Assembly (NCBI GenBank): GCA_947500585.1
Contig: CANMSN010000004.1
Location: 62,001-126,000, forward strand
From: an uncultured Flavobacteriaceae bacterium
GTDB lineage: Bacteria > Bacteroidota > Bacteroidia > Flavobacteriales > Flavobacteriaceae
Reading direction: 5' to 3'
Length of the DNA stretch: 64,000 nt
The position numbers and the translations under genes were made by a program. Under the pieces are notes generated by a model that was not told where the DNA came from, made no database searches, and worked only from the letters and a program-made list of their open reading frames with translations. Shown here piece by piece: positions 1 through 8,560 of the stretch; positions within the stretch are counted from its first letter, which is position 1; each line of letters begins with the position of its first letter.

Positions 1-327
1 AAAATAGCTTTAGGTTTAAATTGGCATTCAGGTATCCCAAATACAGAACCAGATTTAAATGACACACCAGAAGGTGGCAGAATACCTTATACAAATCCGA
101 ATAGTTCAAACTTAGATGATTATTTACGAACAGATTGTTCTGCTACTTATTCGTTTAATATATCAGAACATGCAAAAGCAACATTAGGAGCGTCTATTTG
201 GAACCTCTTAAATCAAAAAAATATTATCAACAAATATTACAGTTTGAACGATGCAAACGAAATAATTCCCATTGAAAATCAATCTCTTGGTATTACTCCG
301 AACGTAAGTTTTAGAGTACAGTTTTAG
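1..327 (+). CDS. TonB-dependent receptor, C-terminal end (partial)
   Basis: The reading frame is open from base 1 and stops at 327, giving the last 108 residues of a larger protein whose start lies outside the window. The piece alternates polar and hydrophobic residues like a beta barrel, contains the phrase ASIWNLLNQKNIINKYY, which resembles the conserved penultimate strand of TonB-dependent receptors (xVxNLFDxxY), and ends with a terminal phenylalanine (SFRVQF), the usual outer-membrane insertion signal. It would therefore be an outer-membrane receptor for a substrate that cannot be told from this piece. The DUF1800/DUF1501 pair follows on the same strand after 104 bases. Family assignment is reasonably safe; substrate unknown. 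Confidence 0.75.
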   Translation, partial: KIALGLNWHSGIPNTEPDLNDTPEGGRIPYTNPNSSNLDDYLRTDCSATYSFNISEHAKATLGASIWNLLNQKNIINKYYSLNDANEIIPIENQSLGITPNVSFRVQF

Positions 328-431
328 ACGAAATACCATTTTTACCTATGAAATGACTGATTTTTAACGAAAAATACAGTCTTTAGGCAGCTTCCACTAA
401 TCTTTTTTTTAATTTCCTCAAAAATTAATGT

Positions 432-2072
432 ATGGCGTCACTCAATCCGCTAAGTTCAAATTTAGACCTACGCAAGGCAAAACATCTACTCAGGCGGGCT
501 ACTTTTAATTACACAAAAGAGCAGTTAGATACTTTTGTTGGTATGTCAGCTACAGATGCTGTTAACAGTTTAACAATAGATTCTGCAAACACTTTACCTG
601 AACCGTACGATCCATTACCAACAGAATCACCTGATGGATTTTGGATATCTTCATCAGAACTTCCAAATACATTTGACGGTCAAAGTAGAAAACGAGCAAT
701 AATTACTGCTTGGTGGTGGTATAATGCGATGCAACAAACCACTTTAAAGCATAAACTCGCTTTCTTTTTGCATACAAGTTTTCCAGTAGGTAAAGATGAT
801 GGTGTTGGTTCAGCCACTTATTTTTATGATCACATAAATTTATTAGATTTTTATGCTTTTGGCAATCTCAAAACTATAGCTAAAAAACTCCCGTTAGATA
901 ACGGTATGCTTGATTATTTGGATAATACACAAAACAATAAAAACAACCCTAATGACAACTATGCCCGTGAATATTTAGAACTTCATACTGTTTTAAAAGG
1001 TGCACAAATTGGACCAGAAAATTACACGAATTATACCGAAATAGATGTTCAACAAGCTGCTAGAGTGTTTTCTGGTTTTAAAAAACTTGCAGATCGAAGT
1101 ATTATTGATCCAGATACTAATATACCAATGGGGTATATTAATATTAATCAACATGACACAGATGATAAAACATTTAGTAGTGCATTCGGTAATCAAACTA
1201 TAATTGGTAGAGAGACTGAATTAGGAGCATTTGAAGAACTTGATGATTTTGTTGAAATGGTTTTTGCACAACCTGAAACAGCTAAAGCTTATTGCAGAAA
1301 ACTCTATCGCTATTTTGTAAAAAGTGAATGGAGTGAAGACGTTGAAACCGATATTATTGAACCTCTTGCTGAAATACTAATCGCTAATGATTATGAAATT
1401 TTACCAGTGGTAACTACTTTACTTTCTAGCAAACATTTTTATGATGCTGATGATGGCGACCCCACAGACAATATTATTGGAAGCATTATAAAAAGTCCAT
1501 TGCAATTACTATCGGAAATTAGTTCAATGTTTGAATTAGAGTATCCAGATCCAAGTACAAATGCATTATATTATTACAGTAATTTTTTCCAAAATTTTAT
1601 ACATAACAGATTTTTTCGAGCTGCTGGCATGGATTTATACAATCCAGATACTGTAGCTGGTTATCCTGCCTATTACCAAGAACCAAATTTTGATAGATAC
1701 TGGTTTTCGTCAAATACACTTATAGGTCGCTATAGACTCATTGAAAGCTTAGTTGAAGGTAAAAATACAATTAGCGGAGGTGACATTTACGCAAAAATAG
1801 ATACGGTTCTCTTTGTAAAGAATAAAATAGCAAATGCTTCGGACCCTAATTTACTGGTTTCTGAAATTGCCGATTTACTATATCCTGAAAGTATCGATAC
1901 AGATAGAATAAATTACTTTAAAAGCTTTTTAGTAGATGAAGGTTTTCCAGATTATTATTGGACGGGTGTTTGGTTACAATATATAAACGATAATGATGAT
2001 ACCACAATAAGAACACGTTTGGATGCTTTAATTATTGCTATGGTTAATGCAGCAGAATTTCAATTAATGTAA
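432..2072 (+). CDS. DUF1800 family protein
   Basis: This 546-residue protein shows the DUF1800 hallmarks: an N-terminal HLLRRATFNYTKEQLD segment (about residues 16-31) and the central YAREYLELHTV motif (about residues 179-189), which matches the family's NYARELLELHTLG. DUF1800 proteins are of unknown biochemical function and are nearly always encoded beside a DUF1501 protein; that is the case here, 11 bases downstream. No clear signal peptide is visible at the chosen start, although an ATG also occurs 4 bases upstream in another frame. The two genes are probably co-transcribed and act together in or at the envelope. The family call is firm; the function is not known. Confidence 0.88.
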   Translation: MASLNPLSSNLDLRKAKHLLRRATFNYTKEQLDTFVGMSATDAVNSLTIDSANTLPEPYDPLPTESPDGFWISSSELPNTFDGQSRKRAIITAWWWYNAMQQTTLKHKLAFFLHTSFPVGKDDGVGSATYFYDHINLLDFYAFGNLKTIAKKLPLDNGMLDYLDNTQNNKNNPNDNYAREYLELHTVLKGAQIGPENYTNYTEIDVQQAARVFSGFKKLADRSIIDPDTNIPMGYININQHDTDDKTFSSAFGNQTIIGRETELGAFEELDDFVEMVFAQPETAKAYCRKLYRYFVKSEWSEDVETDIIEPLAEILIANDYEILPVVTTLLSSKHFYDADDGDPTDNIIGSIIKSPLQLLSEISSMFELEYPDPSTNALYYYSNFFQNFIHNRFFRAAGMDLYNPDTVAGYPAYYQEPNFDRYWFSSNTLIGRYRLIESLVEGKNTISGGDIYAKIDTVLFVKNKIANASDPNLLVSEIADLLYPESIDTDRINYFKSFLVDEGFPDYYWTGVWLQYINDNDDTTIRTRLDALIIAMVNAAEFQLM

Positions 2073-2083
2073 GCCTAAAGATT

Positions 2084-3715
2084 ATGAAAAGAAGACAGTT
2101 TATCAAATTATCATCTGCGGCTTCTGCAATTGCATTAACGCCTTTTGAATTACAAGCGGCTATAAAATCATTCATGCCTTTTGCAAATTGTCCAGATATT
2201 TCAAACAGAAAGCTAGTACTTATTAACTTAGCAGGGGGAAATGATGGTTTAAATACTTTAATTCCACTAAACCAATATGATCTTTATAGTAATTTAAGAC
2301 CTACTATAAAAGTCCCAATTTCAGGAGCTAATAAGTATATTAATTTAGATAGTACTTTACCAGAAAGTCAACAAATAGGTTTAAATCCTGCATTAACTGG
2401 GTTTAAATCGTTGTATGATAAAAGTTATTTAAGAGTCATGCAATCTGTGGGCTATCCATCGCTAAACAAAAGCCATTTCAAGTCTACTGATTTATATTTA
2501 ACAGGAAATGACGGAAACAGTCTTTTAAATGGTCAAGATACAGGTTGGATGGGGCGTTTTATGGAATTGTATTATTCAGATTTGATTGTAGAAAGTTATC
2601 CGCTAGCGGTAGAAATTGGCTCAAATAAAACATCATTAGGCTTTCATGCCGAAGATGCTCACAATTTATCATTAAATATTTCCGGACAAGATCCAGCTGG
2701 TTACTATTCTGTTTTAAGCGGTTTAGGTGGTGCTCCACCCCTAAATATTCCAGATTCAGATTATGGAAAAGAACTAGAGTTTATAACCAATACCGATGCT
2801 ATATCAAACGTTTACGGGCAAACAATTTCTAATGCTTTTAACAAGGGGAGAAATGATGTAACCTATCCTGATACCGATTTATCAAATCAGTTAAAAACAG
2901 TAGCACGATTAATTAGTGGTGATTTAGAAACCAAAATTTATATGGTACGTATTTCTGGTTTCGATACACATAATGCGCAAGTTGAAACTTCTGGTGATAT
3001 TTTAGGAAAACACCATGAACTATTAACAGACTTATCAGCAAGCACTGAAGCCTTCATAAATGATTTAGAAAGCCAAAACTTATCTGATGATGTAGTTGGA
3101 CTAACGTTTTCAGAGTTTGGTAGAAAAGCCGCAGAAAATGGTAATTTAGGTACAGATCATGGTGAAACAGCTCCCATGTTTGTTTTTGGCAAACCAGTTG
3201 ATGGCGGTGTTTCGGGTACAAACCCAGATTTAACAGAAGCAACTAGTAATAATAATTATCAAATTAAAACCGTACAGTTTGATTACAGACAAACCTTTGC
3301 AAAATTACTACAAGACTATCTTGGTGCAGATGATGCAATTATTGATGCCACATTTTTCAATCACACGCTAAATGACAGTTTTGTTAATTTAAAAATAGAA
3401 AATCTTTTAAAATCGGAGTTCGATATATCAAAAGGTTGTGCTCCGAGCACAATAGCGCCTTTAGAAAATAATAAAAACTGGTTGGTATATCCTAATCCAT
3501 TTAAAGATCGTGTAAATCTATCCAGTGTAAATCGGGTTGAAACGGTTTCATTTAAAATATACAATGCTTCTGGTATTTTGTTAACCGAAACAACACAAGC
3601 ACTAATTGATGGCAAAGCAACTATCAATTTATTTAGATACAGCAGTGGTATTTACTTTTTTGAAATTCTTCTTACAGAAGGAAAAAAAGAAATTCATAAG
3701 GTTATTAAAATATAA
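2084..3715 (+). CDS. DUF1501 family secreted protein with T9SS sorting domain
   Basis: A 543-residue DUF1501 protein. The N terminus carries a twin-arginine-like signal (KRRQFIKLSSAASAIALTP), followed by the DUF1501 opening LVLINLAGGNDGLNTLIPLN and the histidine/aspartate motifs typical of this sulfatase-like fold (GFDTHNAQ near residue 293; FSEFGRKAAENG near 344). From about residue 468 there is a type A T9SS sorting domain: WLVYPNPFKDRVNLS, then KIYNASGILL and a final SSGIYFFEILL...KVIKI. The product is therefore predicted to be exported and then moved by the type IX system to the cell surface or medium. It partners the DUF1800 protein just upstream. Catalytic activity of DUF1501 proteins has not been clearly shown, to my knowledge. 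Confidence 0.9.
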   Translation: MKRRQFIKLSSAASAIALTPFELQAAIKSFMPFANCPDISNRKLVLINLAGGNDGLNTLIPLNQYDLYSNLRPTIKVPISGANKYINLDSTLPESQQIGLNPALTGFKSLYDKSYLRVMQSVGYPSLNKSHFKSTDLYLTGNDGNSLLNGQDTGWMGRFMELYYSDLIVESYPLAVEIGSNKTSLGFHAEDAHNLSLNISGQDPAGYYSVLSGLGGAPPLNIPDSDYGKELEFITNTDAISNVYGQTISNAFNKGRNDVTYPDTDLSNQLKTVARLISGDLETKIYMVRISGFDTHNAQVETSGDILGKHHELLTDLSASTEAFINDLESQNLSDDVVGLTFSEFGRKAAENGNLGTDHGETAPMFVFGKPVDGGVSGTNPDLTEATSNNNYQIKTVQFDYRQTFAKLLQDYLGADDAIIDATFFNHTLNDSFVNLKIENLLKSEFDISKGCAPSTIAPLENNKNWLVYPNPFKDRVNLSSVNRVETVSFKIYNASGILLTETTQALIDGKATINLFRYSSGIYFFEILLTEGKKEIHKVIKI

Positions 3716-3746
3716 GTTACAGCATTATACAACTATTAAAAAGTTT

Positions 3747-4511
3747 ATGAAAGTCCTAAAAACCATTTTATATTTATTGATTCTGATGCTTTCAATGGCT
3801 TCATGCAACAAAGATCTTGACGATATAACTGAAGGTTTTATAGTACGAGATTCTTTAAACATCGAAGACATTGAGTACAAATGGTGGGTTTTAACACATC
3901 GAAATTATGCAAGTCCTGGTATATCGCTTTACAATGAGACGACCTCAACGATTGAATTAAAGTTAGATTTACCTAAAAATTTAGAATCGCCACATGCTCT
4001 TGCATTCGATGGCCAATCGTTATGGGTTGGAGGCGATGGAGAGAACGAATCTATATATCAGCTCAACCCCGAAAATGGTTCCATTATATCTGAAATTAGA
4101 AATATTAAAACTGAAGGCATTGCTTTGATGGATGACTATTTATTCTATTCAAACGATAAGTCAATAAAAAAAATAGAAAAAAACGGCACGCTAGTTGAAA
4201 CCATTTTAACACAAAACTCTTCCTTCAATATTCCAGATATAGCAATTGCTGATAACAACTTGTATTACTTACGCTATTCAGAAAATGAACCTGTAATAAA
4301 GTTAAATTTATCTAGTAAAAATGAAAGTGCGATTCCGATCTCAGAAAGCACAGGCACTTATTGTTTAACTATTTCTAATGATGAAATAATTACAGTGTCT
4401 CCTTTTAACGAAATCACTCATTTTAATTTAAAATCAGGCGCACATATTTCAACTAAAACTACCATTTTAGAAGGCTGGATTACTGCTATTGAACCTTATA
4501 TTCAAGAATAA
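3747..4511 (+). CDS. lipoprotein, beta-propeller-like
   Basis: A 254-residue lipoprotein: a hydrophobic signal ends in the lipobox LSMASC with the acylated cysteine at residue 20. A longer reading frame starts at 3606 inside the previous gene, but the ATG at 3747 fits the signal peptide and is preferred. The mature part has several repeats of the type 'HALAFDGQSLWVGGDG', 'EGIALMDDYLFYSND', 'ISNDEIITVSPFN', which suggests a beta-propeller like glutamine cyclotransferases or SMP-30-type proteins. It starts 31 bases after the DUF1501 gene and probably belongs to the same unit. Specific activity cannot be assigned. Confidence 0.75.
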   Translation: MKVLKTILYLLILMLSMASCNKDLDDITEGFIVRDSLNIEDIEYKWWVLTHRNYASPGISLYNETTSTIELKLDLPKNLESPHALAFDGQSLWVGGDGENESIYQLNPENGSIISEIRNIKTEGIALMDDYLFYSNDKSIKKIEKNGTLVETILTQNSSFNIPDIAIADNNLYYLRYSENEPVIKLNLSSKNESAIPISESTGTYCLTISNDEIITVSPFNEITHFNLKSGAHISTKTTILEGWITAIEPYIQE

Positions 4512-4643
4512 GTATTCATCTTAAGTGTAAAAAATATATAGTTTTATCTCCTAGGTTTTCCTTAAACATCAAAACGTCTAAATAAAATTATTTTAAACCT
4601 TTTTATTTTTTATTTATTAAATTCGAGAACTTAAAAACCTTAA

Positions 4644-5174
4644 ATGGATTTAGAAACACTTGTAGAGAAGTTTACTCAAAAAGATGAAAAAGCTTTTGAG
4701 CAGCTCTATAATATGTATAGCAAAAGTATGCATGGTGTTATTTTTAATATCGTTAGGAATAATGACATTGCAGAAGAGGTGATGCAAGATGTTTTTATAA
4801 AAGCATGGTATAAATCCGATACCTATTCTATTAGTAAAGGTCGTTTTTTTACTTGGCTTTTAAATATTGCCAGAAATGCAGCTATAGATAAAACAAGATC
4901 TAAAAACTTTAAAAAGACAAAACAAAACCTCAATTCTGATTTATTCGTAGATATTATTGAAAGTAATGATAGTTTAGATAGTAAAACTGATGCTATTGGA
5001 ATAAAAAAATTTGTAAATAAACTTGCAAAAAAATGCAAAGACGTTATTGACCTTTTATATTTTAAAGGCTATACCCAAACTGAAGCTTCTGAAAAATTGG
5101 ATATGCCAATCGGCACAATAAAAACGAGAAACAGAAATTGTATTAAAGAACTTAGAAGTATGGTATTAAGTTAA
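4644..5174 (+). CDS. ECF-type RNA polymerase sigma factor
   Basis: A 176-residue sigma-70 family protein of the extracytoplasmic-function class. Region 2 lies at residues 20-95 (AFEQLYNMYSKSMHGV, IAEEVMQDVFIKAW, FFTWLLNIARNAAIDKTR) and region 4 with a helix-turn-helix at about 120-172 (KDVIDLLYFKGYTQTEASEK, then LDMPIGTIKTRNRN). It ends one base before the start of the anti-sigma gene at 5176, so both are translationally linked. The layout and sequence resemble SigK/RskA pairs. It would direct polymerase to a stress or envelope regulon when released by its partner. Confidence 0.93.
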   Translation: MDLETLVEKFTQKDEKAFEQLYNMYSKSMHGVIFNIVRNNDIAEEVMQDVFIKAWYKSDTYSISKGRFFTWLLNIARNAAIDKTRSKNFKKTKQNLNSDLFVDIIESNDSLDSKTDAIGIKKFVNKLAKKCKDVIDLLYFKGYTQTEASEKLDMPIGTIKTRNRNCIKELRSMVLS

Positions 5175-5175
5175 A

Positions 5176-5979
5176 ATGGATATTAAAGCTTACATAGAAT
5201 CTGGAATTTTAGAGCTATACGTAGCTGGAACACTTTCTGAAAAAGAAAACAAGGAAGTGCATGTGCTTATGCAACAACATCCAGAAATATTACAAGAAGT
5301 TTTAGATATAGAAGCTGCAATAATAAAATTAACCTCTGCGGCTTCAAACCAAGATACAAACCATGTTTTAAACGTAGTAAAAAAAGAATTAAACTTTAAT
5401 AAAAATGACACCAAAGTTATTTCTATACAAAAACCCAAATATAACTGGTTAACCTATACCGGTTGGGCTGCATCTGTTATTTTAGGTATTGGTTTATTAT
5501 GGACAATTAATCAAAACAACCAATTACAATCAGATATTCAAGTTGCAGAAATACAGCAATCCTTATTGGAAACCCAAATTGAAAACTCTAAAAACAGTTT
5601 AAAAGAAGCCAATACTTTAATAGCCGTTCTGCGAGATAACAATATTACACAAGTTCGACTTAAAGGACAAAGTAATTTTGAAAGCACCTATGCAAAAGTA
5701 TATTGGGATAAAAACGAACAACGCATTTTCTTAGATGCCCAAGGCTTACCAGAACCACCTTCGGGAATGGTTTACCAAGTATGGTCGCTCAAATTAAGCC
5801 CGCTTACTCCAACCAGTTTAGGCATAATAGATAATTTCACAAGTGACGAAAACAAAATTTTTGAAATTGAAAACGCTAACGAAAGTGAAGCTTTTGGCAT
5901 TACTTTAGAACCTGCTGGAGGAAGTGCATCGCCTACTATGGAGCAGCTTTACACGCTTGGTGTTGTTAGTGTTGGTTAA
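5176..5979 (+). CDS. anti-sigma factor, RskA type
   Basis: A 267-residue single-pass membrane protein. The N-terminal about 80 residues are the cytoplasmic sigma-binding part (IESGILELYVAGTLSEKENK is the typical anti-sigma-K opening). One membrane segment lies at about residues 90-112 (WLTYTGWAASVILGIGLLWTI), followed by a short coiled coil (QLQSDIQVAEIQQSLLETQ) and the RskA C-terminal domain (VYWDKNEQRIFLDAQGLPEP, GMVYQVWSLK, FGITLEPAGGS). It holds the upstream ECF sigma factor at the membrane. The gene starts one base after the sigma stop codon. No zinc-binding HxxxCxxC motif is visible, as expected for the RskA subclass. Confidence 0.9.
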   Translation: MDIKAYIESGILELYVAGTLSEKENKEVHVLMQQHPEILQEVLDIEAAIIKLTSAASNQDTNHVLNVVKKELNFNKNDTKVISIQKPKYNWLTYTGWAASVILGIGLLWTINQNNQLQSDIQVAEIQQSLLETQIENSKNSLKEANTLIAVLRDNNITQVRLKGQSNFESTYAKVYWDKNEQRIFLDAQGLPEPPSGMVYQVWSLKLSPLTPTSLGIIDNFTSDENKIFEIENANESEAFGITLEPAGGSASPTMEQLYTLGVVSVG

Positions 5980-6039
5980 AATTTCAATAAAATAAATATT
6001 TATAGTATTTATAATTAAAATCAAATAGAGGAATAATTA

Positions 6040-6057
6040 TAATCGATATTTCGATTA
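6040..6057. promoter_or_regulatory. palindrome upstream of small gene, possible operator
   Basis: The 18 bases TAATCGATATTTCGATTA form an inverted repeat with 7-base arms and a 4-base centre. It lies 20-37 bases before the ATG at 6077. A near-match to the flavobacterial -7 box, TAACTTTA, overlaps its end at 6056-6063. A regulator binding here would cover the promoter. This is inference from position only. Confidence 0.35.
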
Positions 6058-6076
6058 ACTTTACTAAATTACTATC

Positions 6077-6301
6077 ATGAAATTAAATTTATTGTCTTGT
6101 GAAGCTCAAAGACCAGATAAAAGAGCAATAGCTAGATGTTTCGCAGACATATCATTTAATATTAATGAATCCTTATCAAATGAACTTACTGATATACTCT
6201 TGGAAGGAGATGCCATAGATATTGAAGTAGAAGATAAAAGCTCTGGTTCGGCATTAAGAGCTTTAAGGAAACTTAATATTGACTATGAGATAATTGATTG
6301 A
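6077..6301 (+). CDS. small conserved-looking protein of unknown function
   Basis: A 74-residue acidic protein with no signal peptide or membrane segment: it starts MKLNLLSCEAQRPDKRAIAR and ends RALRKLNIDYEIID. The C-terminal pattern (A..ALRKLNIDYEII after an acidic strand AIDIEVED) suggests a small alpha/beta fold. I do not recognise a family. Support that it is real comes from the separate intergenic region, the near-promoter and palindrome just upstream, and codon use like the neighbours. It ends 9 bases before the stop of the opposing TonB-dependent receptor gene, so the two are convergent. Confidence 0.6.
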   Translation: MKLNLLSCEAQRPDKRAIARCFADISFNINESLSNELTDILLEGDAIDIEVEDKSSGSALRALRKLNIDYEIID

Positions 6302-6310
6302 ATAGTAAAC

Positions 6311-8539
6311 TTAAAATTTATAACTTATAGATCCTTTTATAAAAAATGGAGTACCTGGTGTAAAATGAATTTCTTCAACAGGCTGAACTTCATTTTGTAA
6401 TCTAGATTCCGTTGCAAATTGTGTTTCATTCCATTCCGTATCAAAAAGATTTTCTATAACCAATCCTAAAGTAATATTATTAAATACATAGTTAACACTT
6501 AAGTCTGTTACTAAATAACCATCGGCAACAATACTGTTATCTTGATTTGCTGGTCTATCATCAATATATCTATACTTAATACTTCCTGAAAATCCTTTAT
6601 CATTTTTAACCGATATACCTCCTGCAATTGTAAAATCTGGAGCTAGGGGGATATAGTTTTCACCCTCTGAATCCTCTATACTTCTTGCATTAGTGTAAGT
6701 GGCATCCGTATCAAAATACAACCAATTATTAAATTGATAACGCCATCCAAAATCTAAACCATAACGCCCTGTTTTTCCACTTGGTTCAACAATTCCTGCA
6801 TCACCTACATAAACAAACTCTTGTTCTAAAAACAAATACCAAACAGCTGTATTTAAAATCAGTTTTGGTGTTGGTTTCCAAATATTACCAAAATCAACTC
6901 CGTAAGCACGTGGTAAAATATTTTCTTCCTGTTTTATAACTACAACACGCGCATCGTTAGAGTGAAAGCCAATGCCTGTTTTTAAAAACCATTGGAGGTT
7001 ATTATTAGTATTATAAAAGAAATTAAGCTTTGGATTAACAATAGATTTAGTTTCAGCTAGTGTTGCACCACTATTTAGCAACTTATCATGATATAAAAAC
7101 TTAAAATAATCAAAACGTAATGCTGGTGCAACAGTTAATTTTCCTAATTCAAATTCCGCATTTATAAAAGCATCAATATTAGTTTGATTTATATCACCTA
7201 ATTGTACAGACTCTTTTATTGTTGTTTTATTTATGGTTTTAGACAATTCATTACCATTTGAAATATCGTGCCTTAAACCTAAGCCGTAATTTAAATTTAC
7301 TGATGTTAGCCCTAAAAAAGTTTCTGTTTTAAAAGCTGTATTCATACCAAAAACATCTCTGGTCTCTTTTTGCTTTATCTGATCACCATTAATTGGGTCT
7401 TCCAAAAAGAAGGTGAAATTAGAATACAATTCAAAATCATAATTCGAATAAAAAGCATTGGTTTTAAAAGTGGTTTCATCTGAAACTTGCTTTGTAAATT
7501 CTACATTAAAATTAGTACGTGATGTATTACCACCCTCAGTATTATCAATAGCTCCAAAACGAGAAATACTACCATCATCAACCGCACGCTGTGGTATTTG
7601 TCCGGAAGCATCCCAACGACTCGTAAAATGAGATGCTGTTAAAGTTAACTTATCATTTTTAGGTGTGTAAACTACATATTTTCCAAAGAGATTAAGTCTA
7701 TTAAAATTTTGAGGCGATTCAAAAGGACCATCACCTGTTAAATATTCAAAAGCAAAATATGCATTTTGATTCTTCAAGTTCTGTAAAACATTAAACATTC
7801 CTAAAGTACGCAGGGTATTAAATTTACCAATACTTAAAGCAACTAAACTTTCATTTAAATAATCTTTTGTTGAGAAATTTACATAACCAGCAGTATTAAA
7901 ATCACCTTCTTTTGCGTAATAAGGCCCTTTACCAAAATCTATTTTATTTACAGTTTCTGGTATTACAAAATGCAAATCGCTATAACCTTGCCCGTGTGCA
8001 TGCGATACCATATTTACTGGCATCCCATCAACTGAAATTGATACATCAGTTCCATGATCTACATCAAAACCTCTTAAAAAGAGCTGTTCTGCTTTACCGC
8101 CTCCTGCATGCTGCCCTATAATTAGGCCTGGTGCTTTTCGTAATACTTCTTGTGATGAATTTACGGGGTTTGTATTTAAATCTAAACGTGTTATGGTATT
8201 AAGTGCATTTAATTGTTCTGAAATAACCAATTCATCTAATTGATACGCTTTTTCGGTTAATACTATACTTAAAACTTCATTTAAATTCTCAATTACTAAA
8301 ATCTTATTATCATACCCCAATAAGCCTATTTTTATAGAGTCGCCTACTTTAGTATCGTTTAAAATAAACATACCATTTTCTGAAGTATGCGCATGACTTT
8401 TAGAATTTAAATTATAAACATAAGTGGCTTCCAAAGGTTGATTATATTTATTTAAAACTTGCCCTTTTAGTTGCTGACTGTAATTATAATTAAACATAAA
8501 TAAAGCTGTTATAAACATCAATTTTTTTAAAAATCTCAT
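6311..8539 (-). CDS. TonB-dependent outer membrane receptor
   Basis: A 742-residue receptor. After a signal peptide (MRFLKKLMFITALFMFNYNY) there is a carboxypeptidase-regulatory-like domain (about residues 24-95, QLKGQVLNKYNQPLEATYV), then a plug with LRGFDVDHGTDVSISVDGMP and SHAHGQGYSDLHFVIPETV, and a 22-strand barrel ending FFIKGSISYKF with terminal phenylalanine. It is the last gene of a minus-strand run: DUF4331 N-half, DUF4331 C-half lipoprotein, TPR lipoprotein, receptor (21-base gap to the TPR gene). The substrate is unknown; the His-rich plug sequence SHAHGQG is notable. The locus probably builds a secreted or surface uptake or binding system. Confidence 0.9.
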   Translation of the reverse strand: MRFLKKLMFITALFMFNYNYSQQLKGQVLNKYNQPLEATYVYNLNSKSHAHTSENGMFILNDTKVGDSIKIGLLGYDNKILVIENLNEVLSIVLTEKAYQLDELVISEQLNALNTITRLDLNTNPVNSSQEVLRKAPGLIIGQHAGGGKAEQLFLRGFDVDHGTDVSISVDGMPVNMVSHAHGQGYSDLHFVIPETVNKIDFGKGPYYAKEGDFNTAGYVNFSTKDYLNESLVALSIGKFNTLRTLGMFNVLQNLKNQNAYFAFEYLTGDGPFESPQNFNRLNLFGKYVVYTPKNDKLTLTASHFTSRWDASGQIPQRAVDDGSISRFGAIDNTEGGNTSRTNFNVEFTKQVSDETTFKTNAFYSNYDFELYSNFTFFLEDPINGDQIKQKETRDVFGMNTAFKTETFLGLTSVNLNYGLGLRHDISNGNELSKTINKTTIKESVQLGDINQTNIDAFINAEFELGKLTVAPALRFDYFKFLYHDKLLNSGATLAETKSIVNPKLNFFYNTNNNLQWFLKTGIGFHSNDARVVVIKQEENILPRAYGVDFGNIWKPTPKLILNTAVWYLFLEQEFVYVGDAGIVEPSGKTGRYGLDFGWRYQFNNWLYFDTDATYTNARSIEDSEGENYIPLAPDFTIAGGISVKNDKGFSGSIKYRYIDDRPANQDNSIVADGYLVTDLSVNYVFNNITLGLVIENLFDTEWNETQFATESRLQNEVQPVEEIHFTPGTPFFIKGSISYKF

Positions 8540-8560
8540 GATAAATAACTATTTACTTTT

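Noticed and set aside
993-1196. Open frames of 60-120 codons on the opposite strand of clear genes (for example 993-1196, 3361-3627, 25361-25549, 51784-52143)
   Set aside because: They lie wholly within well-supported genes, lack family features and follow the codon pattern of the sense gene; shadows.
3606-3746. Upstream extension of the beta-propeller lipoprotein into the DUF1501 gene
   Set aside because: The ATG at 3747 gives a proper lipoprotein signal; the extension overlaps a conserved sorting domain in another frame.
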